NCBI RefSeq assembly: GCF_036373705.1
Contig: NC_089869.1
Location: 7,667,676-7,731,675, forward strand
DNA length: 64,000 nucleotides
DNA from: Amia ocellicauda
Lineage: Eukaryota > Chordata > Actinopteri > Amiiformes > Amiidae
Direction of reading: 5' to 3'
In this document: positions 11,443-23,374 of the stretch, in pieces
Layout: every line of letters begins with the position of its first letter
How positions within the stretch are numbered: position 1 is the stretch's first letter
Position numbers and translations under genes: made by a program
The notes under the pieces: model-generated
Told to the model about the DNA's origin: nothing
Seen by the model: only the letters and a program-made list of their open reading frames with translations
Databases searched by the model: none

Positions 11443-12920
11443 TTAATCAGGAGGCCAAGCTTTAGACTTGCTGTTGTTGTTCTTTTGCCTCATTTGAAGG
11501 CTGTGAAATTACAGATGCATGCAATTTGCACATTTTTGAAAGTATATTATTCAGCATAAAGTCTCTATACTCATCTATTACTAGTGTTTGAGAACAGTAG
11601 CAGTGTTGAGAGCAAGGGAAGTTATGAACTCATGTATATAATTTTAGGAGGCCACCACAGCTAATTTAAGAGGGGCAAACCATTCATTTTGAACACATTG
11701 TGCAGGCAACAAAAAGAGAAGATCTTAAAACCTGAGGAATTGCTTGGCACAAGGACCTTTCCGTGTTAAGGAATGCAAGCAGGGTCTTTCCAGTGTCACA
11801 GTCTGCTATAGTTTGGCCGAGCCTGTCTGGGAAGTTCAGTTATGACTAAGTAGTGATGTGAAGACATGTTGGTACTTGCTCTGTGTGTTTTTATACAAAA
11901 CCCGGAGAACAGAGCTGCATGAAGAAGCTAGCAATATTTGACAACTGTAGCACGATGTGGTACTTCTTAAATGTTGCTCTTCTTTAATCTATTTATAGCA
12001 CTGTCTAATTTTCAAGCCAACAGGATCAGAGTGTTTCTAATGCTGCGTGTCAGTTTGTGGCTTATTGTCTCTCTTAATTATCATATGTCAAACATGAATA
12101 CAGTTTTCTAGTCTATATGTTGTACTTATTTGTATTTAGGGGTGTGCATTACAGCTGATTATAGCTTGCCGACAAGGGGACTGAGAAACTGTCACTACAA
12201 AACACTTTTAACTTTTATATTCCCACACGTTGTGGCCAGCACAATTGCGCCTTTGTGCTTTCCGGTTGCTCCTGTGGATTCGGCAGCTGCTGGGAGCAAG
12301 TGTTTGCAAGGAGAGGGTTAAACAGATGCAGCCAGGAGACAGGGAGGCTCTGTTTACAGAGCTGTCTGTCGCACTCCTTCGACTTTCATCACAGTAATGC
12401 CAAGTGGCACTATTTCCAAGGCTGTGTGTGGCGTGATTGGATGGGCACAGGCCCATCCCGGCCCTTGCTGCAGAAGGGGCTCCTGTCTCGTTCTTGGCTG
12501 TGCTGTGAATGTTTCTAAAGAGCAACACGTTCCCTAATTGCCTAGGGAACACTGGTAATTAGTTATTGTTGTGGCTGTTGTTGTGTTTTTAATGATTTCT
12601 ATGATATATTTAAATAGTAAATGTCAGTATGTTTCCTTTGAAAAATGTCACTTTATTTAATGTAATGGAACAAGTTTCCTTTTTCCAGCGATAGCTTACA
12701 CTAGAGGTCACATTTTGTGTGTGTGTGCGACTGGCAACACGGCCCATAGTGTGTATTCTGAATATTCTGGACAAACGCGTACACACAGAACTGATGGAGT
12801 GTTTTGGTGAGGCCTGTACTAACGCCATATAATGCCAAATCTCGATGTTGGGAGTGCAACACTGTGGTTTAAGGCGAAAAGAGTTAAAAATATTGAATTG
12901 GCTCCCCAGAGCCCTACATA

Positions 12921-12989
12921 TACAACTCTGGAAAAAATTAAGAGACCACTTAACATTGATTTCTGAACTTAATTTTTTCCAGAGCTGTA
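12921..12989. mobile_element. Mini palindromic element (Tc1-type MITE remnant)
   Basis: A 69-bp unit with terminal inverted repeats: ACAACTCTGGAAAAAATTAA at the left and its near-perfect complement ending TTTTTTCCAGAGCTGTA at the right. It is bounded by TA on both sides. The CTCTGGAAAAAATTAAGAGACC string is, from general knowledge, a widespread end of non-autonomous Tc1/mariner elements in fish. Almost no internal sequence remains. Copy B of the larger element begins only 8 bases further on, in the adjoining TA run. Confidence 0.7.
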
Positions 12990-12997
12990 TATATATA

Positions 12998-14218
12998 CAC
13001 TCACCTAAAGGATTATTAGGAACACCTGTTCAATTTCTCATTAATGCAATTATCTAACCAACCAATCACATGTCAGTTGCTTCAATGCATTTAGGGGTGT
13101 GGTCCTGGTCAAGACAATCTCCTGAACTCCAAACTGAATGTCTGAATGGGAAAGAAAGGTGATTTAAGCAATTTTGAGCGTGGCATGGTTGTTGGTGCCA
13201 GACGGGCCGGTCTGAGTATTTCACAATCTGCTCAGTTACTGGGATTTTCACGCACAACCATTTCTAGGGTTTACAAAGAATGGTGTGAAAAGGGAAAAAC
13301 ATCCAGTATGCGGCAGTCCTGTGGGCGAAAATGCCTTGTTGATGCTAGAGGTCAGAGGAGAATGGGCCGACTGATTCAAGCTGATAGAAGAGCAACTTTG
13401 ACTGAAATAACCACTCGTTACAACCGAGGTATGCAGCAAAGCATTTGTGAAGCCACAACACGTACAACCTTGAGGCGGATGGGCTACAACAGCAGAAGAC
13501 CCCACCGGGTACCACTCATCTCCACTACAAATAGGAAAAAGACGCTACAATTTGCACAAGCTCACCAAAATTGGACAGTTGAAGACTGGAAAAATGTTGC
13601 CTGGTCTGATGAGTCTCGATTTCTGTTGAGACATTCAGATGGTAGTGTCAGAATTAGGCGTAAACAGAATGAGAACATGGATCCATCATGCCTTGTTACC
13701 ACTGTGCAGGCTGGTGGTGGTGGTGTAATGGTGTGGGGGATGTTTTCTTGGCACACTTTAGGCCCCTTAGTGCCAACTGGGCATCGTTTAAATGCCACGG
13801 CCTACCTGAGCATTGTTTCTGACCATGTCCATCCCTTTATGACCACCATGTACCCATCCTCTGATGGCTACTTCCAGCAGGATAATGCACCATGTCACAA
13901 AGGTCGAATCATTTCTAATTGGTTTCTTGAACATGACAATGAGTTCACTGTACTAAACTGGCCCCCACAGACACCAGATCTCAACCCAATAGAGCATCTT
14001 TGGGATGTGGTGGAACGGGAGCTTCGTGCCCTGGATGTGCATCCCACAAATCTCCATCAACTGCAAGATGCTATCCTATCAATATGGGCCAACATTTCTA
14101 AAGAATGCTTTCAGCACCTTGTTGAATCAATGCCACGTAGAATTAAGGCAGTTCTGAAGGGGAAAGGGGGTCAAACACAGTATTAGTATGGTGTTCCTAA
14201 TAATCCTTTAGGTGAGTG
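12998..14218 (+). mobile_element. Tc1/mariner element copy B (DD36E, Incomer-like), complete
   Basis: A complete 1221-bp element with the same perfect 29-bp terminal inverted repeats as copy A. It is flanked by TA duplications and lies in a short TA-rich tract next to the mini palindromic element. It is in opposite orientation to copy A, about 8.7 kb away, inside the proposed first intron of dnmbp and co-oriented with that gene. Identical length, intact ends and an open transposase frame point to a recent insertion. Confidence 0.94.
13146..14186 (+). CDS. Tc1/mariner transposase, copy B (intact)
   Basis: A 346-residue uninterrupted frame, about 98% identical to the copy A protein (eight substitutions). 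The same helix-turn-helix N-terminus is present, with catalytic D155, D246 and E283 in DD36E spacing. It keeps Gly198 in MVWGMFSWH and Pro281 in PDLNPIE, the residues expected in this superfamily, so it looks closer to an active consensus than copy A. Its only visible oddity in the catalytic loop is Thr276 where Ser is usual (PPQTPDLNP). With both terminal repeats intact it could be autonomous, though activity cannot be shown from sequence. Confidence 0.94.
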   Translation: MGKKGDLSNFERGMVVGARRAGLSISQSAQLLGFSRTTISRVYKEWCEKGKTSSMRQSCGRKCLVDARGQRRMGRLIQADRRATLTEITTRYNRGMQQSICEATTRTTLRRMGYNSRRPHRVPLISTTNRKKTLQFAQAHQNWTVEDWKNVAWSDESRFLLRHSDGSVRIRRKQNENMDPSCLVTTVQAGGGGVMVWGMFSWHTLGPLVPTGHRLNATAYLSIVSDHVHPFMTTMYPSSDGYFQQDNAPCHKGRIISNWFLEHDNEFTVLNWPPQTPDLNPIEHLWDVVERELRALDVHPTNLHQLQDAILSIWANISKECFQHLVESMPRRIKAVLKGKGGQTQY

Positions 14219-17200
14219 TATATATATATATATATATATAAAGGACTAAAGTCTAGTGAGGAAAAATGAGCAATATGTTTTGTGTTCCCCGGCAGTGTGT
14301 GTATATCCTGAACAAATGAGCCAAACTTAACAAAGACAGGAGACAAAGGAAGCACACTGATCAAAATAATATGCACATTCCAACTTGCTGGTTACAAAGC
14401 ACTTTTACCAATATATCAATAAAGACAACCTCTGTGAACATTAATGGCTTCAATAGATGTAGCACATGTCAAGGCATGCTAGTGAGAAACATAAGAATGA
14501 TGCACATGAGACGATCAAGATGTTTAAGACACTATTAGTTTATGTAAACCTTTAAACAGTATACTGAGTAACTTACAACAAATTATAATTATAAATTTTA
14601 AGATGCGAAATATTTTATAACCCTTTTTATTATTCATACTGTAGGAGGGTGATATGACTGTGTAAGGGTCCAAGATATCTTGATATCCCACATTCTTTCA
14701 ATGAAATAATTAAAAAAAAAAAAAAAGAAAAAAAGGGGGCCAAGAAGGGGCCACAGATTAAGTTGACCATCTGACATTTGCCCTGACAATGAGATCTTAA
14801 AGCTGGTAAGTTTGCAAAGGGGATTAATGGATGTACAATCTCTGTGCCGTTGACATGGCAGTCTCCTGGGCAGCTGCTTGCATGCAGTAAAACAAAAAAT
14901 GTCCATGATTGTCTCATTTGTAGGCCATGGGAAAGTGGAACAATATTGCTTTGGGATCTATAAATATTTGTTTTTTTTTTATGAGGACCAGTGGGGTTTT
15001 GGCTTGAAGCAGAACACAGCCTGAATTAAAGACAGGCACACCAAGAGACAGCTAACTGTCTGTGTAGCCAAATTCTCCCACTGAGCGAGTTTTTCTTGTG
15101 AAAGTGAATTTCTCTGCCTGTACAGAATAGTGGGTAAGATGCAAGATGAAGACAAAGTATGGCAATAGGAAAATATAATCATGTGTTTGTAGGTTATATA
15201 TTTTGTATACAATTAATGTTTTAGTATTGTACATTTAATTGCAGCTCTTTGTTTTCCAGGTAGTTCCAAACTGGGGTTCAGTTGAATCGGTGCATATTGA
15301 GGTCTTTTGTTCAGGCATGTTTTCACAGGGGCTTTGTAAAATTGGCTATATGAGATACATTTGATTTTCTAGACGTGTTCTTTTATTCCAGTTACTATTA
15401 AACGGTGAACACCCAAAACACATCTCCTGCCAAGCCTTTTATTAAGGAGTCTTTCAGCCATGCTTAAACTTGACCTGGGGTTTTAATTACAGTACTTTCA
15501 AGACTGGCTGTATAGCATTACTATCCTAATCGCAACCCCAACTTTAAAATGGCTAAAACTCAGAATGTAATTGATTAATTCAGGAGAGGACAATGAAACT
15601 TGTTCACATTCTCCTGTGAAGTAAACCCAAGGCAACTGTTCAAAAGTTGTGTAATGCTTTCCAGGAAGTGTGTAACAAAACCCCATTTCCTTTGGTCATT
15701 TAGTTTGTGGCAGTTGTGAATTTGTCCTTTTTGATTAATGTTTCTTCTAGTTTTGTCCTGTGTGGCGTTGCAGGATACCAAACTTTGCATCATATCACTA
15801 ATTGCAATTGTTGTGCTGTTAGGTCTTTTTCTAGCTGGAGTATTTTCTCCACAAGGAACAAAAACATTTCCTTATTTTTCAGCCTAAGTCTGCCATGCCT
15901 TGCTGGCTTGCAGGTGCTTACTGCCAAGCCAGGCTGTGTTCTTTAGCAGCTAGGACACAGAGCATGTCAGACAGTTCTTGCCAATGCAGCTGTCATGCTA
16001 TTTCTGTAACTTGATAGCGGTCAGCAGGTCTTTCAAGTTATTGTTTTTCTCTTGTTGTTTCTCTCAGCGTCATCTGCTGGCTTCTCCTGTATATGTTTAC
16101 TTTGGGAAGTGATGTAATTCACAAGTGTAGAGAAGATTGGCAATGAATTATACTTCCTATAGGAAAACAGAGCAAAACAAAGTAGGGTATAAGCATAATA
16201 TAAACATCTGGAAAACTGCAAGAAAAACTGTACATTTACCACAGTACATGGTTTTCAGGGTTACCCGTCTGTGTAAGAATTGATTTAGCCTGCACATGGA
16301 CAGTATATTCCATTGAAGCAGATAACCCTGGTAGAAATCTGGGCCTTTGATGATCCTAAAGGATTTTGTAGAAACTTGTAGGATCCTGTCAAAATTTGTA
16401 CCAGGGTAACTTTCAGCTTATCTATCCAGAATTAGTATAGACAGGGAAGTAGCCTATGACTAACAGTAGACATCAAGAGGTTTGTTGTGTTCTTCATTTA
16501 CAGGTACTCACTTGTTTAATAATCTCTGGATGTCCAGATTGGACTGTCCAGACACAGGAGAGATACTGAAGTCTGCCCATATCCCAGAAGTCACCACTAC
16601 CACAGTAGCAGTAGTATAACTGTTAGAAATCTCCCCCGAGTACAAATATTTCTTAGATGGTGTTCCAAACGCCTTTCAGACAGTTTTTCAGTCTGAATTT
16701 GCGTCGTGTCAAAGCTCTCATTCAAGTAAAATCTTGTGGAATTTTTCACTGTGTTGGTCCAGTTCCAATCTCTTGAAACGCCCAGAATGTGTAGTCCAGA
16801 CTGTTGCGTGAAGATTGCTCTCTGTGTTTTTTTATTTATTTTATTGTTCTGAGGTTTTGGTAAAAGGAAGTTTGATGAGGGGAGGGGGACCCCGAACAGA
16901 ATGTTAAGTCGAGCATAATTTTCATGAACTTGACAAGGACTATGACTAAGAGAAATGAGGGCAGGGTCAATTTAGGGAGCACCTGAAGTGTCCCTTCTTT
17001 GTTTCTTCAATCGTCCACATTTGTGACTTATGCTGAAACAGTTATTATAAAATAAAATCTGAGTCATAAGAGCCTGAAGGAACAGCATTAATAGCCCTCC
17101 CTGATGATGCTTAGTCTCATTTTTGTCTTCCAATCGATTTTTATTTGTGGTATTGGCATGTTCTTCAAAACCTTTGTGCTTATTGCTGTAGCGATGCCAG

Positions 17201-18529
17201 GAAACAATGGGCAAGCAAGAAAATGATCAGTCTTGTCTAAGCAATGAATGTTTGTATACTTGTTTTTCAGCAATATTTGCAAATATGCTCAAAACCTAAG
17301 AATACTGTGTTAAAGCACATTTTCAGAACCCAAACCCAACCTCAGAGAATGTTAATGTTGCCGTCTATGCATTAGGCTATATTCTAGAATATATAAAAGC
17401 CATTAATCTAGCAACCATTCTCTGTACTGTTTATGACTCAGTTTAAAAGAGAAACATGACTTCCTATCCATATTACTAAAGAAACCTTAATATGCCACTG
17501 TTAATAATGCATGCTGTTAAGGCCCTGCACACTTATAATTTACAGTGCATTTCCCCATGCATATGGCACTATATTATTATTATTTCATCACCATTTATAG
17601 CTATATTGACAAAACAAATACAAAAACATCACTAAAGACATTGGCAGTCTAGATGCTGTTGTGTATTTCCAGGATTGTGCATGGATTCTCAGAAAGTGTC
17701 CACAAAAATAAGTGTGATGGTGGTTGTATTGGAGGGGGAACTGATTCTTAAAGTCTTCTGATTTAACAGTATTTCTGAGAATTAAAACCATTAACTATAT
17801 GTAGGATCAGCAGTCATTTTTTCCTCATTTCAGTTCTTAAGACGTTTTTTGGAATCCTGCTCTGTAATCCTCAAGAATTGTACCAAAAAATGTAAATGCA
17901 GGAAGGAGCAGTAGATTATACTTGAAGGAAGCTGATAGGGGATTCCCTTGGCTCATCCCCTAATGGCCCATGCTTAGAGTGCTGCTTGAGTTAAACAGTT
18001 TGCGATGGTCCAATTGTGGGGCTTTAGTTGTTTCCTTGCAACCGTATTTCCCCCCTAGCATTGGCAAGCAGCTTAATTTTCAACAAGCACCAATGCTGTT
18101 GGTAAAGAACCCTGTATTAGAATGAGTAGGTTTTGTCGTGTTGTGGAAATCAATGAATTCGAACAGACCATCTCAATATTTTCTCCATTGTACACCCAAT
18201 GGGCAACCTCCCCTGAAGTCCTTCTTTCCCGAACAGTGAAGACTTATGTTTCTGCACAGATGGCGTGCAGATTTTGATGCAATGCTCTGTATGTAATCGT
18301 TCATGTTCTTCATTAATTGCAGGTCTGCCAGTAAATAAATAGCGAGTTTCCACTTGCCGATAACACATGCACACATTTGAGCTGTTTGACACGTGGCAGG
18401 TCGCCATGTTGAGACACTCATCCATGCTTTAAGGATTGTGCATTTTGGTCTCGCCCACTTTTTGTATTTTATTTTAAGTATGCAAATTATTTATTTACAC
18501 ATTCCCATCAATCATTTACATCCCAGGAT
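14219..18529 (+). other. dnmbp: Proposed dnmbp intron 1, middle part
   Basis: About 4.3 kb of AT-rich sequence. Open frames are short and without splice context. Homopolymer A/T runs near 14710-14735 and 14970. Nothing else is supportable. Confidence 0.45.
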
Positions 18530-19135
18530 TAGTGCTGTCCCGATACAGTGATTTAATGTAGAATCGATGTATCGATAGTACTTTTTACGGTGTTGTATTG
18601 ATCTCTGTGATCTCTAGAATCAGTGTTTATTTCTTAATTTTTTTATGCCCGTAATATGTGAAACATAGTAAGGTTTGTGGTTAAAATTACATGAAAGCAG
18701 TACTAACCGCAATCCTATAGATAGCAAAAAGCAGGGGAGCTGCTTGGAGTCCATAACAACCTTTTTTTCTCGAATAGACAGACTAGGCATCCTCTCTGCC
18801 ATAAAATCTAAAAATAATGTATGGGGTTTTTCATTTCAAACAGAATTGAGGAAGACGCACAATAATCTGTCTATGTATACATGTAGCCTAACATGGACTT
18901 TAAACTCACCTTTCTTTGTGAAAGTGAACCGTCTCCCTTTTTTATTTTTCTCCCTATTCTTTTTTGGTAATGGGAATTAGTTTGTAATTATATAGTATAT
19001 AGCCTAATATAGCACTTCAGTAAGTATCGTGATTCAAGTGTGATATTGTGACGGATCGTGATGCATTGAATTGTAACATGTATCATGATCTATATCGTAT
19101 CGAAAGGTACTTGCCAATACCCAACCCTACCCAGG
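18530..19135. mobile_element. Interspersed non-autonomous element rich in ATCGATA/TATCGTG motifs
   Basis: The block opens AGTGCTGTCCCGATACAG and closes with TCGTATCGAAAGGTACTTGC and CAATACCCAACCCTACCC. Inside, clusters of ATCGATGTATCGATAG and TATCGTGATTCAAG face each other. From general knowledge, fish genomes carry a repeat with this CCCGATAC start and ACCCA-CCCTAC end, thought to be a non-autonomous DNA element. No transposase frame is present. Boundaries are approximate and the family is unassigned. Confidence 0.45.
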
Positions 19136-22100
19136 TTGTGCTTAACGGGTGTATCTTCCCAGTCATCTTTGGTAGATGCCCTGGAATGCCTGCATGAGAC
19201 GAGTGGAATTTCAGATGAGGCTGTTAAGACTCCGTGAATCTCTTGAAATCTGCACTAGTAGATCCTTGTTTCAACAGAGCCAGGAAAGATCTGAAGAGAG
19301 TTTGCCAATCGCTGGCGAGCAGTGTACATATTTTCTTGCTTGTGTCATAACTGGACCAGTGAAACAACGCATGGAGGCAGGCAGTCCCTTATGTCACTGC
19401 TAAGTCAGTCAGCCAGGATAGTGAATGCTAGTCTGTTATATTTTGCCCAAGCCTGGTTTGTCAAAGGGAGATTCTTGGGGTTTTGTAGCATTTTTACTGT
19501 GTATTAAAGCCAGTCGCGACAAGCCGCTGCAGACAGATATCCAGATACCACTGTCCGCTTCATGGAAACAAGCTCAAGCTCAGCACAGCCCTGCTCTTCA
19601 GCACGGGCAAGTGGCACTGAGCTTGGGCACCGAGACAAAACAACAAACTTCAGACAGGAAAACGCAGCTTTTGTCATCCCAGCCAGATTTCCTTTCATGC
19701 TAACAAACAGGCTTTATGGTTAATGCATTTCAGTTTGTTGTAGGGGAAAGCTTTTGTTTGTTTGTTTTGTTTCCACAGTGTATTTCTGAATCATACAACA
19801 ATGACTCATGTCGTGGGGGTTGAATTATGAACTCAAACAAACTATCTGAACCATACCGGTATTCTGCAGTCCTTTCTTAGCCCAATACTAGGCTTTTGTT
19901 AAATTTCTCCATGGAATTAATCCAATGTCGGTGATCAGTACTACGTATGACTACCAAAGAAAGATTTTCAAATAATGTATCGTGTACAGTGCTTGTGTCT
20001 GACACATGCGGTCCACAAGTTGCTTGTTCAGAAAACTTTAATTTCCTTTTTTTTTTTTTTTTTAATAATGCCTATAAGCAGTTTGTTTCAAAGGCCTGAA
20101 CCAATTCAAAACTTGGACTACAGTTTTCCAGTTCCAGTTCCAGTTTATCAGTAACGAACCGGTTCACAAATGCATCCTGGGAAAATTGTTAGAAGCAGCC
20201 TCCTGTATGGGGTGGCAAGAGAGACAGTTCACCAAGAGTGTCACTGATCCTTGCCTTTCACTCACTCACCCTTCAGTCCGCTAGCCCAATCAGGAAAAAC
20301 ATCGGAACTCACAATTTGGCAACTCAGTTTACAACACTTCGTGGTGGCTTTTGTTCTTTAGCAAAAACTCCTTAAAGCAATCCCCCCAAGTTAGTATTGT
20401 CATTTTTAATGTGCAATTGGCCGTGTGTGTTGTGGTTTGGTATGGGCCAAAAGTCTATCTACATTAAATTGGAAATGCTGTGCAGAACAGTGGAATGTTA
20501 CACATGCAGTTTGGAGCTAGATGCTTCATAGCCAGTGGACAGAGGGCCGAGTCATGTGGTGAGCAGGCAGGGATGGGTGGCCTCAGCCAGCAGATGGTTT
20601 GTCTTAACGAGTGTGAACCCGTTGGGAGTTCATAATTGGCAGTGATCTCTGGGAATTCCTCCTCCCTCTCTGGAGGAGTTCTTTTATTCTCAGCAGGCAG
20701 ATCAGAGACACTTCATTTTGACCTTTGGTGGGGATTATGTCCAAAATTTGTTAAGCACTGAAAAAACTATTGCTCGTCACTTTCATTATTGTCTTTCGGT
20801 TCCTTTTTTTTTTGCTAAATAATTCTGTTGCCAAAAAGAAGTACCCAAATATTAACATTACCGATTAAGGCACAGATTCAAGACTTAGAATTTAATTAGT
20901 CAGCTAGAGAGAATTTCATCAACACATTTATTTATTATCTGCATATTATCCTAAGCAAACATAATATTGTTGGAAGCTCTTGTTTTTATTACAGACCTCT
21001 TAAATCCACCACAGTAATCCTAACACAAAAATGTCTTATAAGGAACAGATGGGGAGGACTGTTTAGATAACCTCTTTCCATTTGTCTAGCCATCGCCAAG
21101 GCAGGTATAAAAATGCCTTTACACAGCTGCTCCTTCAGACACTGACATAAAAGGCTCATCTGGACAATTTCCCAAGCTATTTAATGGACCCAAATCCTGA
21201 AGGTTGCTTTCAAATTTAAGATGGCACATCCATGGTCCTCCACAGTCACATACATTGCAAATTCTAACTGTGACACCAATGTATAATTAGGAACCTAAAA
21301 GTATAGGAGAATACCTACGATGGAGAAAAAAAGCCCAACTAGAAAAAGCCAACCATTGCGATTGATTTAGAGTGCAGTACAGGCGCTAGGAGTGTTTATG
21401 GTAACTTGATGATGTGTTGGTGTGGCCTAAGTGATTGTGTATCTAGTATGTGAACCTTATATGACCCAAATAGTGACCTGCCATTCCCGAAACAGGTATC
21501 TGAAGGGTCAGAAGTTGATGGGGGTGAACATAAAGAAGTGTTATTAATCTCCAGACAACACTTTCAAGTCTTCTACCGAGACTTACTGAATCAAGCAACC
21601 TCAAAATAATATCACTGTTTTCATAGTTTTCCCAGGATTAAAGATGTATAAACTTACATTAGGATTAACAGAGGGGTTTCCAACTCTACTCCTGCATGCT
21701 GTTTCTTTATTATTTTAGTTTTTTTTGCAACACTGTATTTATTTTTTCAATTGTTCTAGTTATAGTCTCAATAAATGGGATCTTTTAAGTTTGGAATAGA
21801 AAAACAAATAATTTTGCAGCCTGCTGAGCTGACAAGCATTTTATAATTGCATTCCTCGAATTATAAATCTTTTTTGTTTTTTGGAAAACCCACATTGCCC
21901 AGTGGGCACATAGAGGACTTGGGGTTTAGTCATACTGTGGGACAGAGCCTGCTTGGCTTTTGCCGGATTTATATGACGCACTGGACAGTTTGCTTTGGCT
22001 CTCAGAACTTCCTTCCTTCCAGTGAACCAACGCCCCTTTTGAGATCTCTCTCTTTGACGTTTTTTTGTAGTTTAACTGAAGCCAATCTTGTGATTAGTAC

Positions 22101-22502
22101 ATTTCCACAGTCCCCCTAGGCTGTGATCCAACTCCCTTTATGCTAATTTAGTTTTACTTGAGCTAAACTGTGCATTGTTTTACTTAACAAAATACACAGT
22201 AGATTGGTTTGGGAAACGTATGTGGTTGCTTCCAAATGAATACAGCACAGAATGCAAGATGTGAACACTCCACTAGAACAGTTGTGATTTTTCTATTTCT
22301 ATTCTTGTGGGCTGGTGCCACCTACTGGACGGAAGGATGTCACTGAAATTACAACACAGTACACTCTCTGCAGTGTGTTTTGGCCAGCGAGGAGGGTTGT
22401 GTGTTTTTGCCACAACTCTGTTACTTGGGATATTGCTTGTCAATCTATTGGGTCGGATTAAAGCATTAGACAGAGAGAAAGGAGGTTTATGAGAAAATAA
22501 TG

Positions 22503-22503
<1 letters not shown>
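19136..22503 (+). other. dnmbp: Proposed dnmbp intron 1, late part
   Basis: No supportable exon or RNA gene. T-runs near 20048-20063 and a repeated GTTCCAGTTCCAG motif near 20130-20145 are the only structures noticed. Confidence 0.45.

Positions 22504-22585
<82 letters not shown>
22504..22585. repeat. Long pure GT microsatellite (about 82 bp)
   Basis: An essentially uninterrupted (GT)n tract, about 640 bp upstream of the first dnmbp coding exon and within the proposed intron 1. Such tracts can form Z-DNA and vary in length. No function can be read from sequence. Confidence 0.95.
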
Positions 22586-22587
<2 letters not shown>

Positions 22588-23219
22588 TGTGTGAGAGATG
22601 TATTACAATTAGGACACTGCTGTTTGAGATGGAGTATTTAAGAACAAGATGTTAAGAATGGTATTTAGTAATGTAATTTCTTTCACAACATTTCTTACAT
22701 TTTATTTTTGTTGATTCAGCTGCTTAGTGTATTTTGTAGTCAGTGACCAATTACTTATGCAATGTAGAGATTAACCACTTTAGGACATACTGGAAGAGGA
22801 GTACTACCTTTTCAATGTTAAAATCTATTGACTGCCTGAGATTGATGACATAATTTAGAATAATTTTCTTCTAATGTTGATAAATTAGTTCAAATGAAAA
22901 TGTTTTTTATTGTGTCCCTGTTTCAAACTGCCTTACTAATGCCACATCATCAGAAGAGAATTTCAATCCTCCCTGGAAAGAGTAGACTATCTTGAATCGG
23001 CTTTGCTTTCTCCCTCCCAACATCTTAGCCAATGTCAGCTCTGAAATATCCAAGTCACTGAGTTTAATCTGTGATTTCAAAATCAATTCAGAATGTTTGG
23101 CTGTTCTTACTTAATTTTTTTTCGACATTAAAAAAAATGGAGGTTCCAAGACCCTGTTTGTTTTTATGCTTGACTCTCACCATCCTCACCCTATCTCCAT
23201 CTCTGTCTGTGTGTGTCAG

Positions 23220-23374
23220 GTGATGAGCGATGGAGCCAGGCTCTGTGGTGCGGGCTGTGTTTGAGTTCCGCCCCAGCGTTTCCGAGGAGCTGCCTCTCTT
23301 CGCCGGTGATGTCATCGAGGTGCTCAGCTTGGTGGACGAGTTCTGGCTGCTCGGGAACAAAGATGGCATCACAG
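23220..23374 (+). CDS. dnmbp: dnmbp coding exon 1 (start codon, SH3-1)
   Basis: An acceptor (TGTGTCAG) precedes 23220 and the ATG is at 23230. The frame encodes [20 protein letters not shown] and continues through most of SH3-1, ending phase 1 at CACAG|GTAAGA. I chose this start because the peptide aligns with the family N-terminus from residue 1, and because only ten exon bases precede it, implying a separate upstream untranslated exon. Confidence 0.95.

Larger units (their letters stand above)
5211..12920 (+). other. dnmbp: Proposed dnmbp intron 1, first part
   Basis: About 7.7 kb with no coding exon that I can support. It contains a perfect hairpin at 6434-6463, a 44-bp tandem duplication at 9154-9241, and a GT repeat at about 11417-11442. 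Short open frames here show no splice logic or family similarity. Confidence 0.45.
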
